This document shows, piece by piece, positions 1 to 6,413 of a stretch of DNA of 64,000 nucleotides. Within the stretch, counting starts at the first letter, position 1; each line of letters begins with the position of its first letter. The translations under genes were made by a program, and so were the position numbers. The notes beneath the pieces are model-generated. The model worked only from the letters and a program-made list of their open reading frames with translations, was not told the DNA's origin and did no database searches. The DNA lies in IMG/VR virus record IMGVR_UViG_3300032308_000833, positions 16,763-80,762 of that record. One strand, given 5' to 3'. This stretch comes from a virus.

Positions 1-276
1 GATTTAACATTAAGTGATATTGGTCAAAGTATAACTTTTGATTCTACAGGAGCATGGACAGTAACTATTCCACCTAATTCAAGTATTGCTTTTCCAATAG
101 GATCAGAAATAGATGTTTTTAGAATGAATACTGGATCTGTTACATTTGTTCCAGGTGCAGGAGTTACTTTAAATAGTAAAAATACAAATAGATCAATTGC
201 AGCAAGGTATTCAGGTGCATCCTTGTTTAAGTTTGATACAAACACTTGGCTTCTAGTCGGCGACTTGATCGCATAA
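1..276 (+). CDS. Tail fibre protein, C-terminal part (cut by window start)
   Basis: The open frame enters from before base 1 and ends at TAA 274-276, giving the last 91 residues of a protein. They align by eye with the C-terminus of the fibre protein at 6414-8138: both have a strand-rich domain with the pattern IPxNSxxAFPxGxxID, then GxVTxxxGAGVTxN or similar, and end WxxxGDLxA. It is therefore a paralogous tail-fibre tip domain. As with the 6414 copy, a Hint-domain gene follows, here 9 bases downstream. The N-terminus and full length are unknown. Confidence 0.75.
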   Translation, partial: DLTLSDIGQSITFDSTGAWTVTIPPNSSIAFPIGSEIDVFRMNTGSVTFVPGAGVTLNSKNTNRSIAARYSGASLFKFDTNTWLLVGDLIA

Positions 277-285
277 GGGTTTGCT

Positions 286-1200
286 ATGGCATTATTTGGA
301 AAACTAGTTAAATACGTTGTAAAAAAAGGAATGAAACTGGTTCCTAATTTTATTGGAAGAACAAGTGCACAGGCTCAAGCAGATGTTGTATCTGAAGGTT
401 TTGTTTTAGGTAATGTAACCACTACAGTTTCTGGAGAACCTGCTGAATTAGCAAACGATGGATTAATTGTTGAGCAGATTCCCGCAGTTACAACACCAGC
501 AGATTATGAAGCACCTGTTGATTTAACCGTAAGACAGTTTAGTTTTACACCATTTGGTGTATTTGGATTTTCACCTTTCAACGTTTTTGGATTCTCACCT
601 TTCAACGTTTTTGGATTCTCACCTTTTAACGTTTTTGGATTTTCACCTTTTAGAGTTTTTGGATTCTCACCAACTACCTATACTTTTTCATTTTCACCAG
701 TTCCATATTGCATAGATGAAAATACACCAGTATTAACTAAAGAAGGATATAAGTTAGCAAAAGATATAGTTGTTAACGATATATTAATGACTAAAACTTT
801 TGATGGTTTACCTATAACAAACCATGAAGGTTTAAAATCTTGGTCAGATACTATAGATAAAGAATATCATTCTGTAGAGTCTAAAGTAACAAACATTAAA
901 AAAACTAATGTTCTTGAAACTATTATAATTAATGATGATAAGTATAAAAGATTTTCTACTCAAGAAGATATTTTAATAATAAGAGAAGAAAAATTAATGT
1001 TTTGTGTTGCTTCTGAATTAAAAATAAATGATCAAATAGTAAAAAGTCCAACCGAAATGATTGGCGATCAAATAGCATGTATTGTTTATAAAATAGAAAC
1101 AGTAAAAGAAGATAGAAATGTTTATGATTTTATGAGAGAACCATTTGGCTTGATTGTGGCAGATTCTTTACTTGTATATAATGCTTATCCAGTAGATTAA
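286..1200 (+). CDS. PASTA-like, octapeptide-repeat, Hint-domain virion protein
   Basis: A 304-residue protein in three parts. Residues 18-83 look like one PASTA domain (VPNFIGRTSAQAQ start, QxPAxxT, ending in LTV), a fold that often binds cell-wall material. Residues 87-129 are tandem octapeptides of consensus FSPFNVFG. From Cys142 a Hint (hedgehog/intein-type) domain runs to the end, with the N-terminal pattern C-x-DENTPVL, a later xLKxxDxI block and a final VYDF...GLIVADSLLVYN. The usual T-x-x-H of Hint block B is T-Q-E-D here, so the catalytic His is replaced and autoprocessing may be lost or altered. The gene follows a fibre C-terminus and converges with the lysozyme gene, sharing 4 bases. 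A paralog with fibronectin domains instead of PASTA lies at 8169-9428. A virion or adhesin role is inferred from context. Confidence 0.7.
   Translation: MALFGKLVKYVVKKGMKLVPNFIGRTSAQAQADVVSEGFVLGNVTTTVSGEPAELANDGLIVEQIPAVTTPADYEAPVDLTVRQFSFTPFGVFGFSPFNVFGFSPFNVFGFSPFNVFGFSPFRVFGFSPTTYTFSFSPVPYCIDENTPVLTKEGYKLAKDIVVNDILMTKTFDGLPITNHEGLKSWSDTIDKEYHSVESKVTNIKKTNVLETIIINDDKYKRFSTQEDILIIREEKLMFCVASELKINDQIVKSPTEMIGDQIACIVYKIETVKEDRNVYDFMREPFGLIVADSLLVYNAYPVD
544..672 (+). repeat. 24-bp coding tandem repeats (FSPFNVFG octapeptides)
   Basis: Five full units of 24 bases plus a partial one, encoding F-[ST]-P-F-x-V-F-G. Units 2-4 are nearly identical at the DNA level, with T/C changes at third positions. 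The array ends 36 bases before the Cys codon that opens the Hint domain. A matching array is at 8781-8933. Confidence 0.9.
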
Positions 1201-1772
1201 TCTTTAGGAAACTGATACATAAATTCTCTAGTTTTTGAAGTTATGCCTTTCCAAGGTCCCCAATTTTTTCCACCATCACTCATTATGTAAGCAACTTGAC
1301 AGTTAATTGATGGGTTTAAAAGTTGACTTGTGTAGTCTAGATTATATTTTTCTTTTCTATCAGCATTAAGGTCACCAATCATATTTATTTGAAATAATCC
1401 GTATGATTTGTCTCCAGTGCTTTTATTGCCATTAAAGGCCAATGAGTTCCCCATTGATTCTTTTTTAACAATAGCCCAAGCCTCTACCAAATGCTTATTT
1501 TCAAAACCACAAGCAGATAACAAAGTTTTTAGTTCAATGTCAGTAAGTTGTCCTTTATCCTGATATTCAGCAAGGGTTCTTACATTATCTCTAGATGGTT
1601 TATTTAAATGATCTGGTCTAGAAAGCAAAAAAACCGCCTCAGCGGTAAATGTTGCATATTTATCGTTTTTCAGGTTAGTTTCAACACCTTGAGCATTAGA
1701 AATGTTCAAAAATACTGAAGATAATCCAAGACTTGCGAGCAATCCTATTAAAAATTTTTTATCTTTTTTCAT
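1197..1772 (-). CDS. Secreted lysozyme/transglycosylase-like muralytic enzyme
   Basis: A 191-residue protein with an N-terminal signal peptide: Lys-rich start, hydrophobic stretch about 8-24, likely cleavage near NAQG at 26-29. The C-terminal half has the lysozyme-like/SLT pattern: a probable catalytic Glu at 105 (VKKES), then SYGLFQINM, then NPSINCQVAYIM and a GKNWGPW segment. This points to cleavage of peptidoglycan glycan strands. It could be an exported endolysin or a virion-linked lysin. It is one of only two minus-strand genes. It has its own promoter (1821-1849), a hairpin at the predicted mRNA 5' end and an AGGAGAG ribosome site before ATG. Function is well supported; the precise bond cut is not shown. 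Confidence 0.8.
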   Translation of the reverse strand: MKKDKKFLIGLLASLGLSSVFLNISNAQGVETNLKNDKYATFTAEAVFLLSRPDHLNKPSRDNVRTLAEYQDKGQLTDIELKTLLSACGFENKHLVEAWAIVKKESMGNSLAFNGNKSTGDKSYGLFQINMIGDLNADRKEKYNLDYTSQLLNPSINCQVAYIMSDGGKNWGPWKGITSKTREFMYQFPKD

Positions 1773-1791
1773 AGTTCTCTCCTAAGAAAAC

Positions 1792-1814
1792 ATGACACCC
1801 TTGGTAGGTGTCAT
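1792..1814 (-). other. Hairpin at the predicted 5' end of the lysozyme mRNA
   Basis: A perfect 8-bp inverted repeat (ATGACACC / GGTGTCAT) with a 7-base loop lies between the lysozyme promoter and its ribosome site. The predicted transcription start, about 7 bases past the -10 box, falls at the outer edge of the stem, so the mRNA would begin with the hairpin. Such stems can stabilise mRNA or act as an operator. There is no T-run, so it does not look like a terminator. Confidence 0.6.
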
Positions 1815-1820
1815 ATATCA

Positions 1821-1849
1821 AGTATAACATCTATTTGCCAGTAAGTCAA
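1821..1849 (-). promoter_or_regulatory. Promoter of the lysozyme gene, TTGACT-17-TATACT
   Basis: On the minus strand TTGACT (1849-1844) and TATACT (1826-1821) are separated by exactly 17 bases. The same two hexamers at the same spacing precede the HslV-like gene at 63045-63073. Confidence 0.75.
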
Positions 1850-1895
1850 ATCAAAAATGTCATATTAGTAAGATAATACAAAAAATTATTTAAAA

Positions 1896-1904
1896 TGATA
1901 TAAT
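1896..1904 (+). promoter_or_regulatory. Extended -10 promoter, leaderless start for 1911
   Basis: TGATATAAT ends 6 bases before ATG 1911, placing transcription start at or next to the start codon. There is no ribosome site and no clear -35. Confidence 0.7.
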
Positions 1905-1910
1905 ATTTGT

Positions 1911-2438
1911 ATGGCAACAGGTCAATCAAGCATATATAATTTACCATACCCACAAGTTGATGATAGTGTAAACGTACATGGAGATATTGCTTCTTTAGCA
2001 ACTTCATTAGATAATACACTTGCTGGACTTGGCTTATCTTACATGAAATTAGATGTAATTAATACATCTGGAGCATCAATTGCAGCAGGATCTCCTGTAT
2101 TTATTAATGGTCATAATTCAGGACAAGATTTAACAACAGTAGGAAAAGCAATTCCTACAACAACATCACCAATATTAGGATTATTAAAATCTACAACAGC
2201 AAATAATGCACAAGGAATATGTGTAGTCTCTGGAGTATTACCAGATGTTAATACATCTGAATTTGTTGCAGGTGATATTTTGTATGTAAAGACTGGTGGA
2301 GGTTTAACAAATGTTAGACCATCAGGTGGTGCAGGTGCAGTAGCAGTTTGTGCCTATGCAGATGCATCTAATGGAGTTCTTGTAGTTACCGCCAAAGGTA
2401 ACGGTACTTGGGGAGCATTAAAGAACGGTCTTTCATAA
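1911..2438 (+). CDS. Virion structural protein (fibre or decoration-like)
   Basis: A 175-residue protein rich in Ala, Gly, Ser and Thr with predicted beta character. The N-terminus reads YNLPYPQVDDSVNVHGDIASLA, typical of phage fibre or decoration proteins that start with a short trimer segment. The middle (SGASIAAGSPVFINGH... then GDILYVKTGGGLT) resembles a small beta-barrel domain found in tail-tip and capsid-fibre proteins of aquatic phages. No catalytic motif is seen. It opens the rightward fibre operon from a leaderless promoter, so expression is likely late. The role is inferred from composition and neighbours. Confidence 0.55.
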   Translation: MATGQSSIYNLPYPQVDDSVNVHGDIASLATSLDNTLAGLGLSYMKLDVINTSGASIAAGSPVFINGHNSGQDLTTVGKAIPTTTSPILGLLKSTTANNAQGICVVSGVLPDVNTSEFVAGDILYVKTGGGLTNVRPSGGAGAVAVCAYADASNGVLVVTAKGNGTWGALKNGLS

Positions 2439-2453
2439 TTATTTATCCAAACA

Positions 2454-2462
2454 TGATATAAT
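2454..2462 (+). promoter_or_regulatory. Extended -10 promoter, leaderless start for 2469
   Basis: TGATATAAT ends 6 bases before ATG 2469, the same geometry as at 1896. No ribosome site precedes the ATG. Confidence 0.7.
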
Positions 2463-2468
2463 TACAAT

Positions 2469-2876
2469 ATGGCCATTCTCAGAAACTCATCTCAAGATTT
2501 ATACAACGTAGGTGCTAAACCCCCAACCGTTAAATGGACAGTAGTTCGTGGTGACACCTCAGCATTTAAAGTTTACGTAACAGACGACGCCCAAGCCCCT
2601 TTAGTTATAGCAGATTGGGATATTGCTATGAAAATTAAAAGACCAAACCTTGCTAAAGATCTTGGAGTAATAACGGATAATGCAAATACAATTATGCTTT
2701 TGACTCCTGCAGCAGATGCAGATGATTTGGCTGGAGAATTTACAGTTAGACTTGCAGCAGAAGAATCACACAATCTTCAAACAGGAGATATTTTTGATAT
2801 CGAGTTATCTACAGCAGAAATTGTTTGGACAGTTGCACAAGGTAGCATGATTATACTTGAAGATGTAACTGACTAA
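2469..2876 (+). CDS. Baseplate/BppU-like N-terminal domain protein
   Basis: A 135-residue protein whose pattern fits the immunoglobulin-like N-terminal domain of phage upper baseplate (BppU-type) proteins: VRGDTSAFKVYVTDD, a PLVIADWDIAMKIKR strand, then GEFTVRLAAEES and a final IVWTVAQGSMIILEDV. In the known family this domain attaches to the tail tip and is followed by a receptor-binding part. Here the protein ends after this one domain. The stop overlaps the next start as TAATG, implying translational coupling. Assignment is from pattern only. Confidence 0.5.
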   Translation: MAILRNSSQDLYNVGAKPPTVKWTVVRGDTSAFKVYVTDDAQAPLVIADWDIAMKIKRPNLAKDLGVITDNANTIMLLTPAADADDLAGEFTVRLAAEESHNLQTGDIFDIELSTAEIVWTVAQGSMIILEDVTD

Positions 2877-3100
2877 TGGCAACAGCAATTATTGTTGATG
2901 ACAATAAACAAAAATTAAGACGTATTGAAACCTCAGACTATTACCAAACCAAAATATCCTACAAGCCTAGCACGGTAGAGATAAATTACACTTTACCTTT
3001 TAGAATAAGATTTACAACAATAACAGTAGAAGGGTATGGTCCAGGTAATGTGCCCCCAATTCCTTTACAGGTTATTGGCTATAGCAACTATATACTGTAG
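2876..3100 (+). CDS. Small hypothetical virion-operon protein
   Basis: A 74-residue protein beginning inside the stop codon of the previous gene (TAATG). It has a charged N-terminal third (DDNKQKLRRIETSDYY) and a beta-rich remainder with a PGNVPPIPLQV loop. No recognised family, signal peptide or membrane segment. Tight coupling to the baseplate-like gene suggests a tail accessory role, but this is only context. Confidence 0.5.
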   Translation: MATAIIVDDNKQKLRRIETSDYYQTKISYKPSTVEINYTLPFRIRFTTITVEGYGPGNVPPIPLQVIGYSNYIL

Positions 3101-3103
3101 AAT
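3098..3103 (+). promoter_or_regulatory. Possible leaderless promoter for 3110
   Basis: TAGAAT ends exactly 6 bases before ATG 3110, matching the spacing of the other leaderless sites, although the TG extension is shifted by one base. It overlaps the end of the upstream gene. A TATACT at 3091-3096 is an alternative. Confidence 0.4.
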
Positions 3104-3109
3104 AGACAT

Positions 3110-3841
3110 ATGGCTAAAAAAGAAAAACCTAGCATATTTATAGCAACCCCAATGTACGGTGGGGTTTGTCATGGATACTTTATGAAAAGTGTCATGGGAC
3201 TAGTAATGAAACTAACCTACAAAGGATACAAAGTAACCTTTAACGACTTGTACAACGAATCTTTAATTAACAGGGCCAGAAACACCCTTACAGAACTATT
3301 CTTAAGATCTGATGCTGACTACCTATTGTTTATTGATGGTGACGAAGGTTTTAACGCTGATGGTGTTATAGATATGATTGATACAGATTTAGATATTATT
3401 GGGGCTGCCGTGCCAATGAAAGCAATTAACTGGGCTAACGTAGAAAAAGCAGCAGAATTAAAAAAACCTGATTTGAAAAGGTTTGGATCTTATGTAAACA
3501 TAAACTTTGTTGATAGACAAGACTTACATAAGGTAGCAGATAATCCTAAAAAACCATTAGAGGTAAAAAACATAGGAACTGGTTTGCTGTTAATTAAACG
3601 TAATGTTTTTGAAACAATGAAAGAGCATGTTGGAAAATATAAAAGTGATCAACTAGATTTGGGTGGTATTAAAAAAGGTGAATACATTTATGATTTTTGG
3701 AAAACACAGGTAGACCCAGAAGAAGAAAGACTTTTGTCAGAAGACTACTATTTCTGTACACTATGGCGTAAACTTGGCGGTTCTGTGTATGTAGCACCAC
3801 ACGTTAAGGTAGTGCACGTAGGAACCTATATATTTGTTTAA
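3110..3841 (+). CDS. Glycosyltransferase, GT-A type
   Basis: A 243-residue protein with the layout of GT-A nucleotide-sugar transferases. It opens with SIFIATPMYGG, has a helix containing NRARNTLTELFL, and then DADYLLFIDGDEGF, where DGD is the probable metal- and sugar-nucleotide-binding motif (about residues 76-79). A later SEDYYFCTLWR supplies acidic residues, and HVKVVHVGTY closes the fold. It lies inside the fibre operon with no transport signal, so the likely substrate is a phage structural protein or a host surface precursor. The substrate is not known. Family call is firm; target is inference. Confidence 0.75.
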   Translation: MAKKEKPSIFIATPMYGGVCHGYFMKSVMGLVMKLTYKGYKVTFNDLYNESLINRARNTLTELFLRSDADYLLFIDGDEGFNADGVIDMIDTDLDIIGAAVPMKAINWANVEKAAELKKPDLKRFGSYVNINFVDRQDLHKVADNPKKPLEVKNIGTGLLLIKRNVFETMKEHVGKYKSDQLDLGGIKKGEYIYDFWKTQVDPEEERLLSEDYYFCTLWRKLGGSVYVAPHVKVVHVGTYIFV

Positions 3842-3865
3842 TTTGCAATAATTTTGTAAAAATAA

Positions 3866-3874
3866 TGTTATAAT
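3866..3874 (+). promoter_or_regulatory. Extended -10 promoter, leaderless start for 3881
   Basis: TGTTATAAT ends 6 bases before ATG 3881. There is no ribosome site in the 6-base gap. Confidence 0.7.
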
Positions 3875-3880
3875 TTAGTC

Positions 3881-4327
3881 ATGGCACAACAATCAATTGC
3901 AACAGTAAAATCACGTTATGAGACTGGCGATAGGCCATCTCAGCAAGACTATGAAGATTTAATTGACACTACCGCGTCCCAAGCAACACGCCTTGGTACT
4001 TTTGGTAATAACGACAATACAATATCAGAAATTCAGAACACAACAATTGTTGATAGTTTTGATGCAACAGAGTGGAGAATGGTTAAGTACCTTGTTTCAA
4101 TTTCTAAAACAACACAAGGCGATAACTATTTTTACGCAACAGAATTGACCATATTGGTTGACGGAGCAGATGTTTCCGTAAGCGAATATGGGACAATAGA
4201 CAACGATGGGAATATTGGAACCATAAGCGTCTCAAGGGCTGGAAATACAGTGGCTTTAACAATCACTCCAGACTCAGTAATAAAGCCAGTCACCTTGCGT
4301 TACGCACGCATGGGACTTAAGGCATAA
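3881..4327 (+). CDS. Short tail-fibre-type structural protein
   Basis: A 148-residue protein. Residues 1-35 have a polar helical start (VKSRYETGDRPSQQDYEDLID) common in phage fibre attachment segments. Residues about 60-148 form a beta domain, from WRMVKYLVSI through VSEYGTIDNDGNIGT to TLRYARMGL. This domain is clearly related to the C-terminus of the next protein (YRSAEFLVKV, ITEYAIVGTNGSAST, VVGTLLV), so the operon uses one distal domain twice. The same kind of domain ends many aquatic phage fibre proteins. Receptor contact is possible but unproven. Confidence 0.6.
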   Translation: MAQQSIATVKSRYETGDRPSQQDYEDLIDTTASQATRLGTFGNNDNTISEIQNTTIVDSFDATEWRMVKYLVSISKTTQGDNYFYATELTILVDGADVSVSEYGTIDNDGNIGTISVSRAGNTVALTITPDSVIKPVTLRYARMGLKA

Positions 4328-4338
4328 GGAGATAAAAT

Positions 4339-5871
4339 ATGGCAACATTAAATAAAAATTTCAAGATTAAACATGGTTTAATCGTTGAAGGAACAACAGG
4401 TACAATTAACAACTTTGACATCTTGACAAAAAGTACAGATGATCAAAACTACATTATAGACCTGGTTGGTGGAGACGCTTCATCAAACGCAGTAGCAAAC
4501 ACACTAGTACTTCGTGATGCAAATGCAAACTTTTTTGCAAATACAATCACAGCAGACTTAGTTGGAGATGTAACTGGTCAAGTATCAGACATTTCTAATC
4601 ATGATTCTGATGATGTAGCAGAAGGTACAACAAACCTTTACTTTACAAACGAAAGAGCAGCAAATGCAACTGCAGCATCCTATGATGCTATAGGCTCAGC
4701 AGCAAATGCTTATTCAAATGCAACTGCTTACACAGATCTAGAAGTAGGTAATGCAATTGCTGACTTAGAAGACTATGCAGATTTTGCAGCAGGAAATGCT
4801 TTAGCAAATGCAAACTCATACACTGACAACGCAATTTCTAATGCAGTCTCTGACTTAGAAGAATACACTGACTTTGCAGTAGGCAATGCAGTGGCTGACT
4901 TAGAAGATTATGCAGACTTTGCAGTAGGTAATGCAATTGCTGATTTAACAAACAATGCACCAGCGTTATTAGATACACTTAACGAAATCGCAGAAGCAAT
5001 TGGTGACGATGCAAACTTTGTTGGAACAATAACCAACTTAGTTGCAGAAAAACAAAATGCTTTGATTGCAGGAACTGACATTGATATCGTAGGAAACACA
5101 ATTTCCTTTACTGGAAGTTACGATCCTTCAGGCTCAGCAGCAAATGCTTATTCAAATGCAACTGCTTACACAGATCTAGAAATAGGAAATGCATATGCAG
5201 ATTTAGAACTGTTTGCTAACAACGCAGCAGGTAATGCTTTAGCAAATGCAAATTCTTACACAGATAATGCAATTGGTCTTTTGTCAACAACTGATATCGA
5301 AGAAGGAACAAACGAATACTTCACAGATACAAGGGCTAAAGAGTCAGCAGCAAGTTTGTTAACAATGGCAACTCTAACAAATATCTCAATCACAGGTAAC
5401 TCTGAAGGATTGGTAATTACAGCAGAAAATGGTGTAGGAGACTCTAACACAGATGCGTTGGCTGAAGGTTCAACAAACCTTTATTTCACAGATCAACGTG
5501 CAGTAGATGCTCTTGAAGCAATAATACCTAATTTCACTGAAATTGATATTAACACAGTTGCTAGACAAGTTGCAGCAACAGTAAATGCTCCAACAGCAAG
5601 CACAGTTACAGCAATTGACTGGGCATTAGCAGAATATCGCTCAGCCGAATTCTTGGTAAAAGTTGCTTACGGTGCACACACAGAAGTTTCAAAAGTTATC
5701 TTAACTCTTGATACTTCAAACAACATCGCAATCACAGAATACGCAATTGTAGGAACAAATGGATCCGCATCCACAATTTCTGCAGACGTAAACGGAACAG
5801 ATGTAAGACTAAGAGTAGCAACAGCCAATAACAACTCAGATGTAACAGTTGTTGGAACATTGTTAGTCTAG
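4339..5871 (+). CDS. Tail fibre protein with repeated coiled shaft
   Basis: A 510-residue fibre. The N-terminus (NKNFKIKHGLIVEG) is shared with the protein at 5893 and may attach the fibre. A shaft at about 100-330 repeats NAYSNATAYTDLE, NALANANSYTDNA and NAIADLEDYADFA, as expected for a trimeric helical or beta shaft. The motif EGTTNLYFTNERA recurs as EGSTNLYFTDQRA and EGTNEYFTDTRA. The last 85 residues form the same distal domain as in the gene at 3881. An AAGGAG site precedes ATG 4339. The shaft contains an exact 51-bp direct repeat, so shaft length could change by recombination. No enzymatic motif is seen. Confidence 0.7.
   Translation: MATLNKNFKIKHGLIVEGTTGTINNFDILTKSTDDQNYIIDLVGGDASSNAVANTLVLRDANANFFANTITADLVGDVTGQVSDISNHDSDDVAEGTTNLYFTNERAANATAASYDAIGSAANAYSNATAYTDLEVGNAIADLEDYADFAAGNALANANSYTDNAISNAVSDLEEYTDFAVGNAVADLEDYADFAVGNAIADLTNNAPALLDTLNEIAEAIGDDANFVGTITNLVAEKQNALIAGTDIDIVGNTISFTGSYDPSGSAANAYSNATAYTDLEIGNAYADLELFANNAAGNALANANSYTDNAIGLLSTTDIEEGTNEYFTDTRAKESAASLLTMATLTNISITGNSEGLVITAENGVGDSNTDALAEGSTNLYFTDQRAVDALEAIIPNFTEIDINTVARQVAATVNAPTASTVTAIDWALAEYRSAEFLVKVAYGAHTEVSKVILTLDTSNNIAITEYAIVGTNGSASTISADVNGTDVRLRVATANNNSDVTVVGTLLV
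4693..5181 (+). repeat. Exact 51-bp direct repeat in the fibre shaft
   Basis: Bases 4693-4743 and 5131-5181 are identical over 51 positions and lie in the same reading frame, 438 bases (146 codons) apart. Recombination between them would remove 146 residues in frame. Flanking bases differ. Confidence 0.85.
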
Positions 5872-5892
5872 TAAAAAATTAGGGGGCAGTAA

Positions 5893-6345
5893 ATGACCAC
5901 AAATCTAAAAGATTTTAAAGTCAAGAATGGATTAGTCGTAACTAACGGCGGTTCATTTGGAAACGCGGTAGCAGTAGGAGAACCTACATTAGGAACTCAC
6001 GCTACTACTAAAGATTACGTAGATTCTGTAACTGGTACACCAGTATCAAATACTGCCCCTCTTTCCCCAGACAATGGGGATATGTGGTTTGATACCACGG
6101 TAGAAAGATTAAAAGTTTATTATGAAACTGATTGGTTTACAATTGCAACAAGCAATGATGTACAAAATATTCCAGATCACATTCATGATACAGCAATTGA
6201 TGGTAACGGAAGAATTGTTACAGTATTCTGGGATGCTGAACAATATGACGATCCACAAATTTCTACATTAAGTGGTGGAACACCGTTTTCAAATTCATGG
6301 GCAGCAGTATTTGATGGTGGAAATCCAGACAGTGAATTTAATTAA
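5893..6345 (+). CDS. Small tail-fibre-like structural protein
   Basis: A 150-residue protein with an N-terminal FKVKNGLVVTNGG that matches FKIKHGLIVEG of the preceding fibre, then THATTKDYVDSV, a segment common at the junction of phage fibre domains. DNGDMWFDTTVERLKVYY is a beta-hairpin pattern also common in fibre proteins. The C-terminus (DDPQISTLSGGTPFSNSW) is unassigned. An AGGGGGC site lies before ATG. It is probably a fibre tip or linker component; no enzyme motif is visible. Confidence 0.55.
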   Translation: MTTNLKDFKVKNGLVVTNGGSFGNAVAVGEPTLGTHATTKDYVDSVTGTPVSNTAPLSPDNGDMWFDTTVERLKVYYETDWFTIATSNDVQNIPDHIHDTAIDGNGRIVTVFWDAEQYDDPQISTLSGGTPFSNSWAAVFDGGNPDSEFN

Positions 6346-6360
6346 AACATTTTAAAAAAC

Positions 6361-6400
6361 TGTTATAATTAAAACAAAATCAAAAGTAGGTAAGACCTAC
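6361..6400 (+). promoter_or_regulatory. Extended -10 promoter with 5' UTR hairpin for 6414
   Basis: TGTTATAAT at 6361-6369 should start a transcript near 6376. The leader contains a 6-bp stem with a 3-base loop (GTAGGT at 6386-6391, ACCTAC at 6395-6400), then GGGAG and ATG 6414. The hairpin sits just before the ribosome site and could affect translation or mRNA stability. Confidence 0.55.
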
Positions 6401-6413
6401 ACAGGGAGATAAA

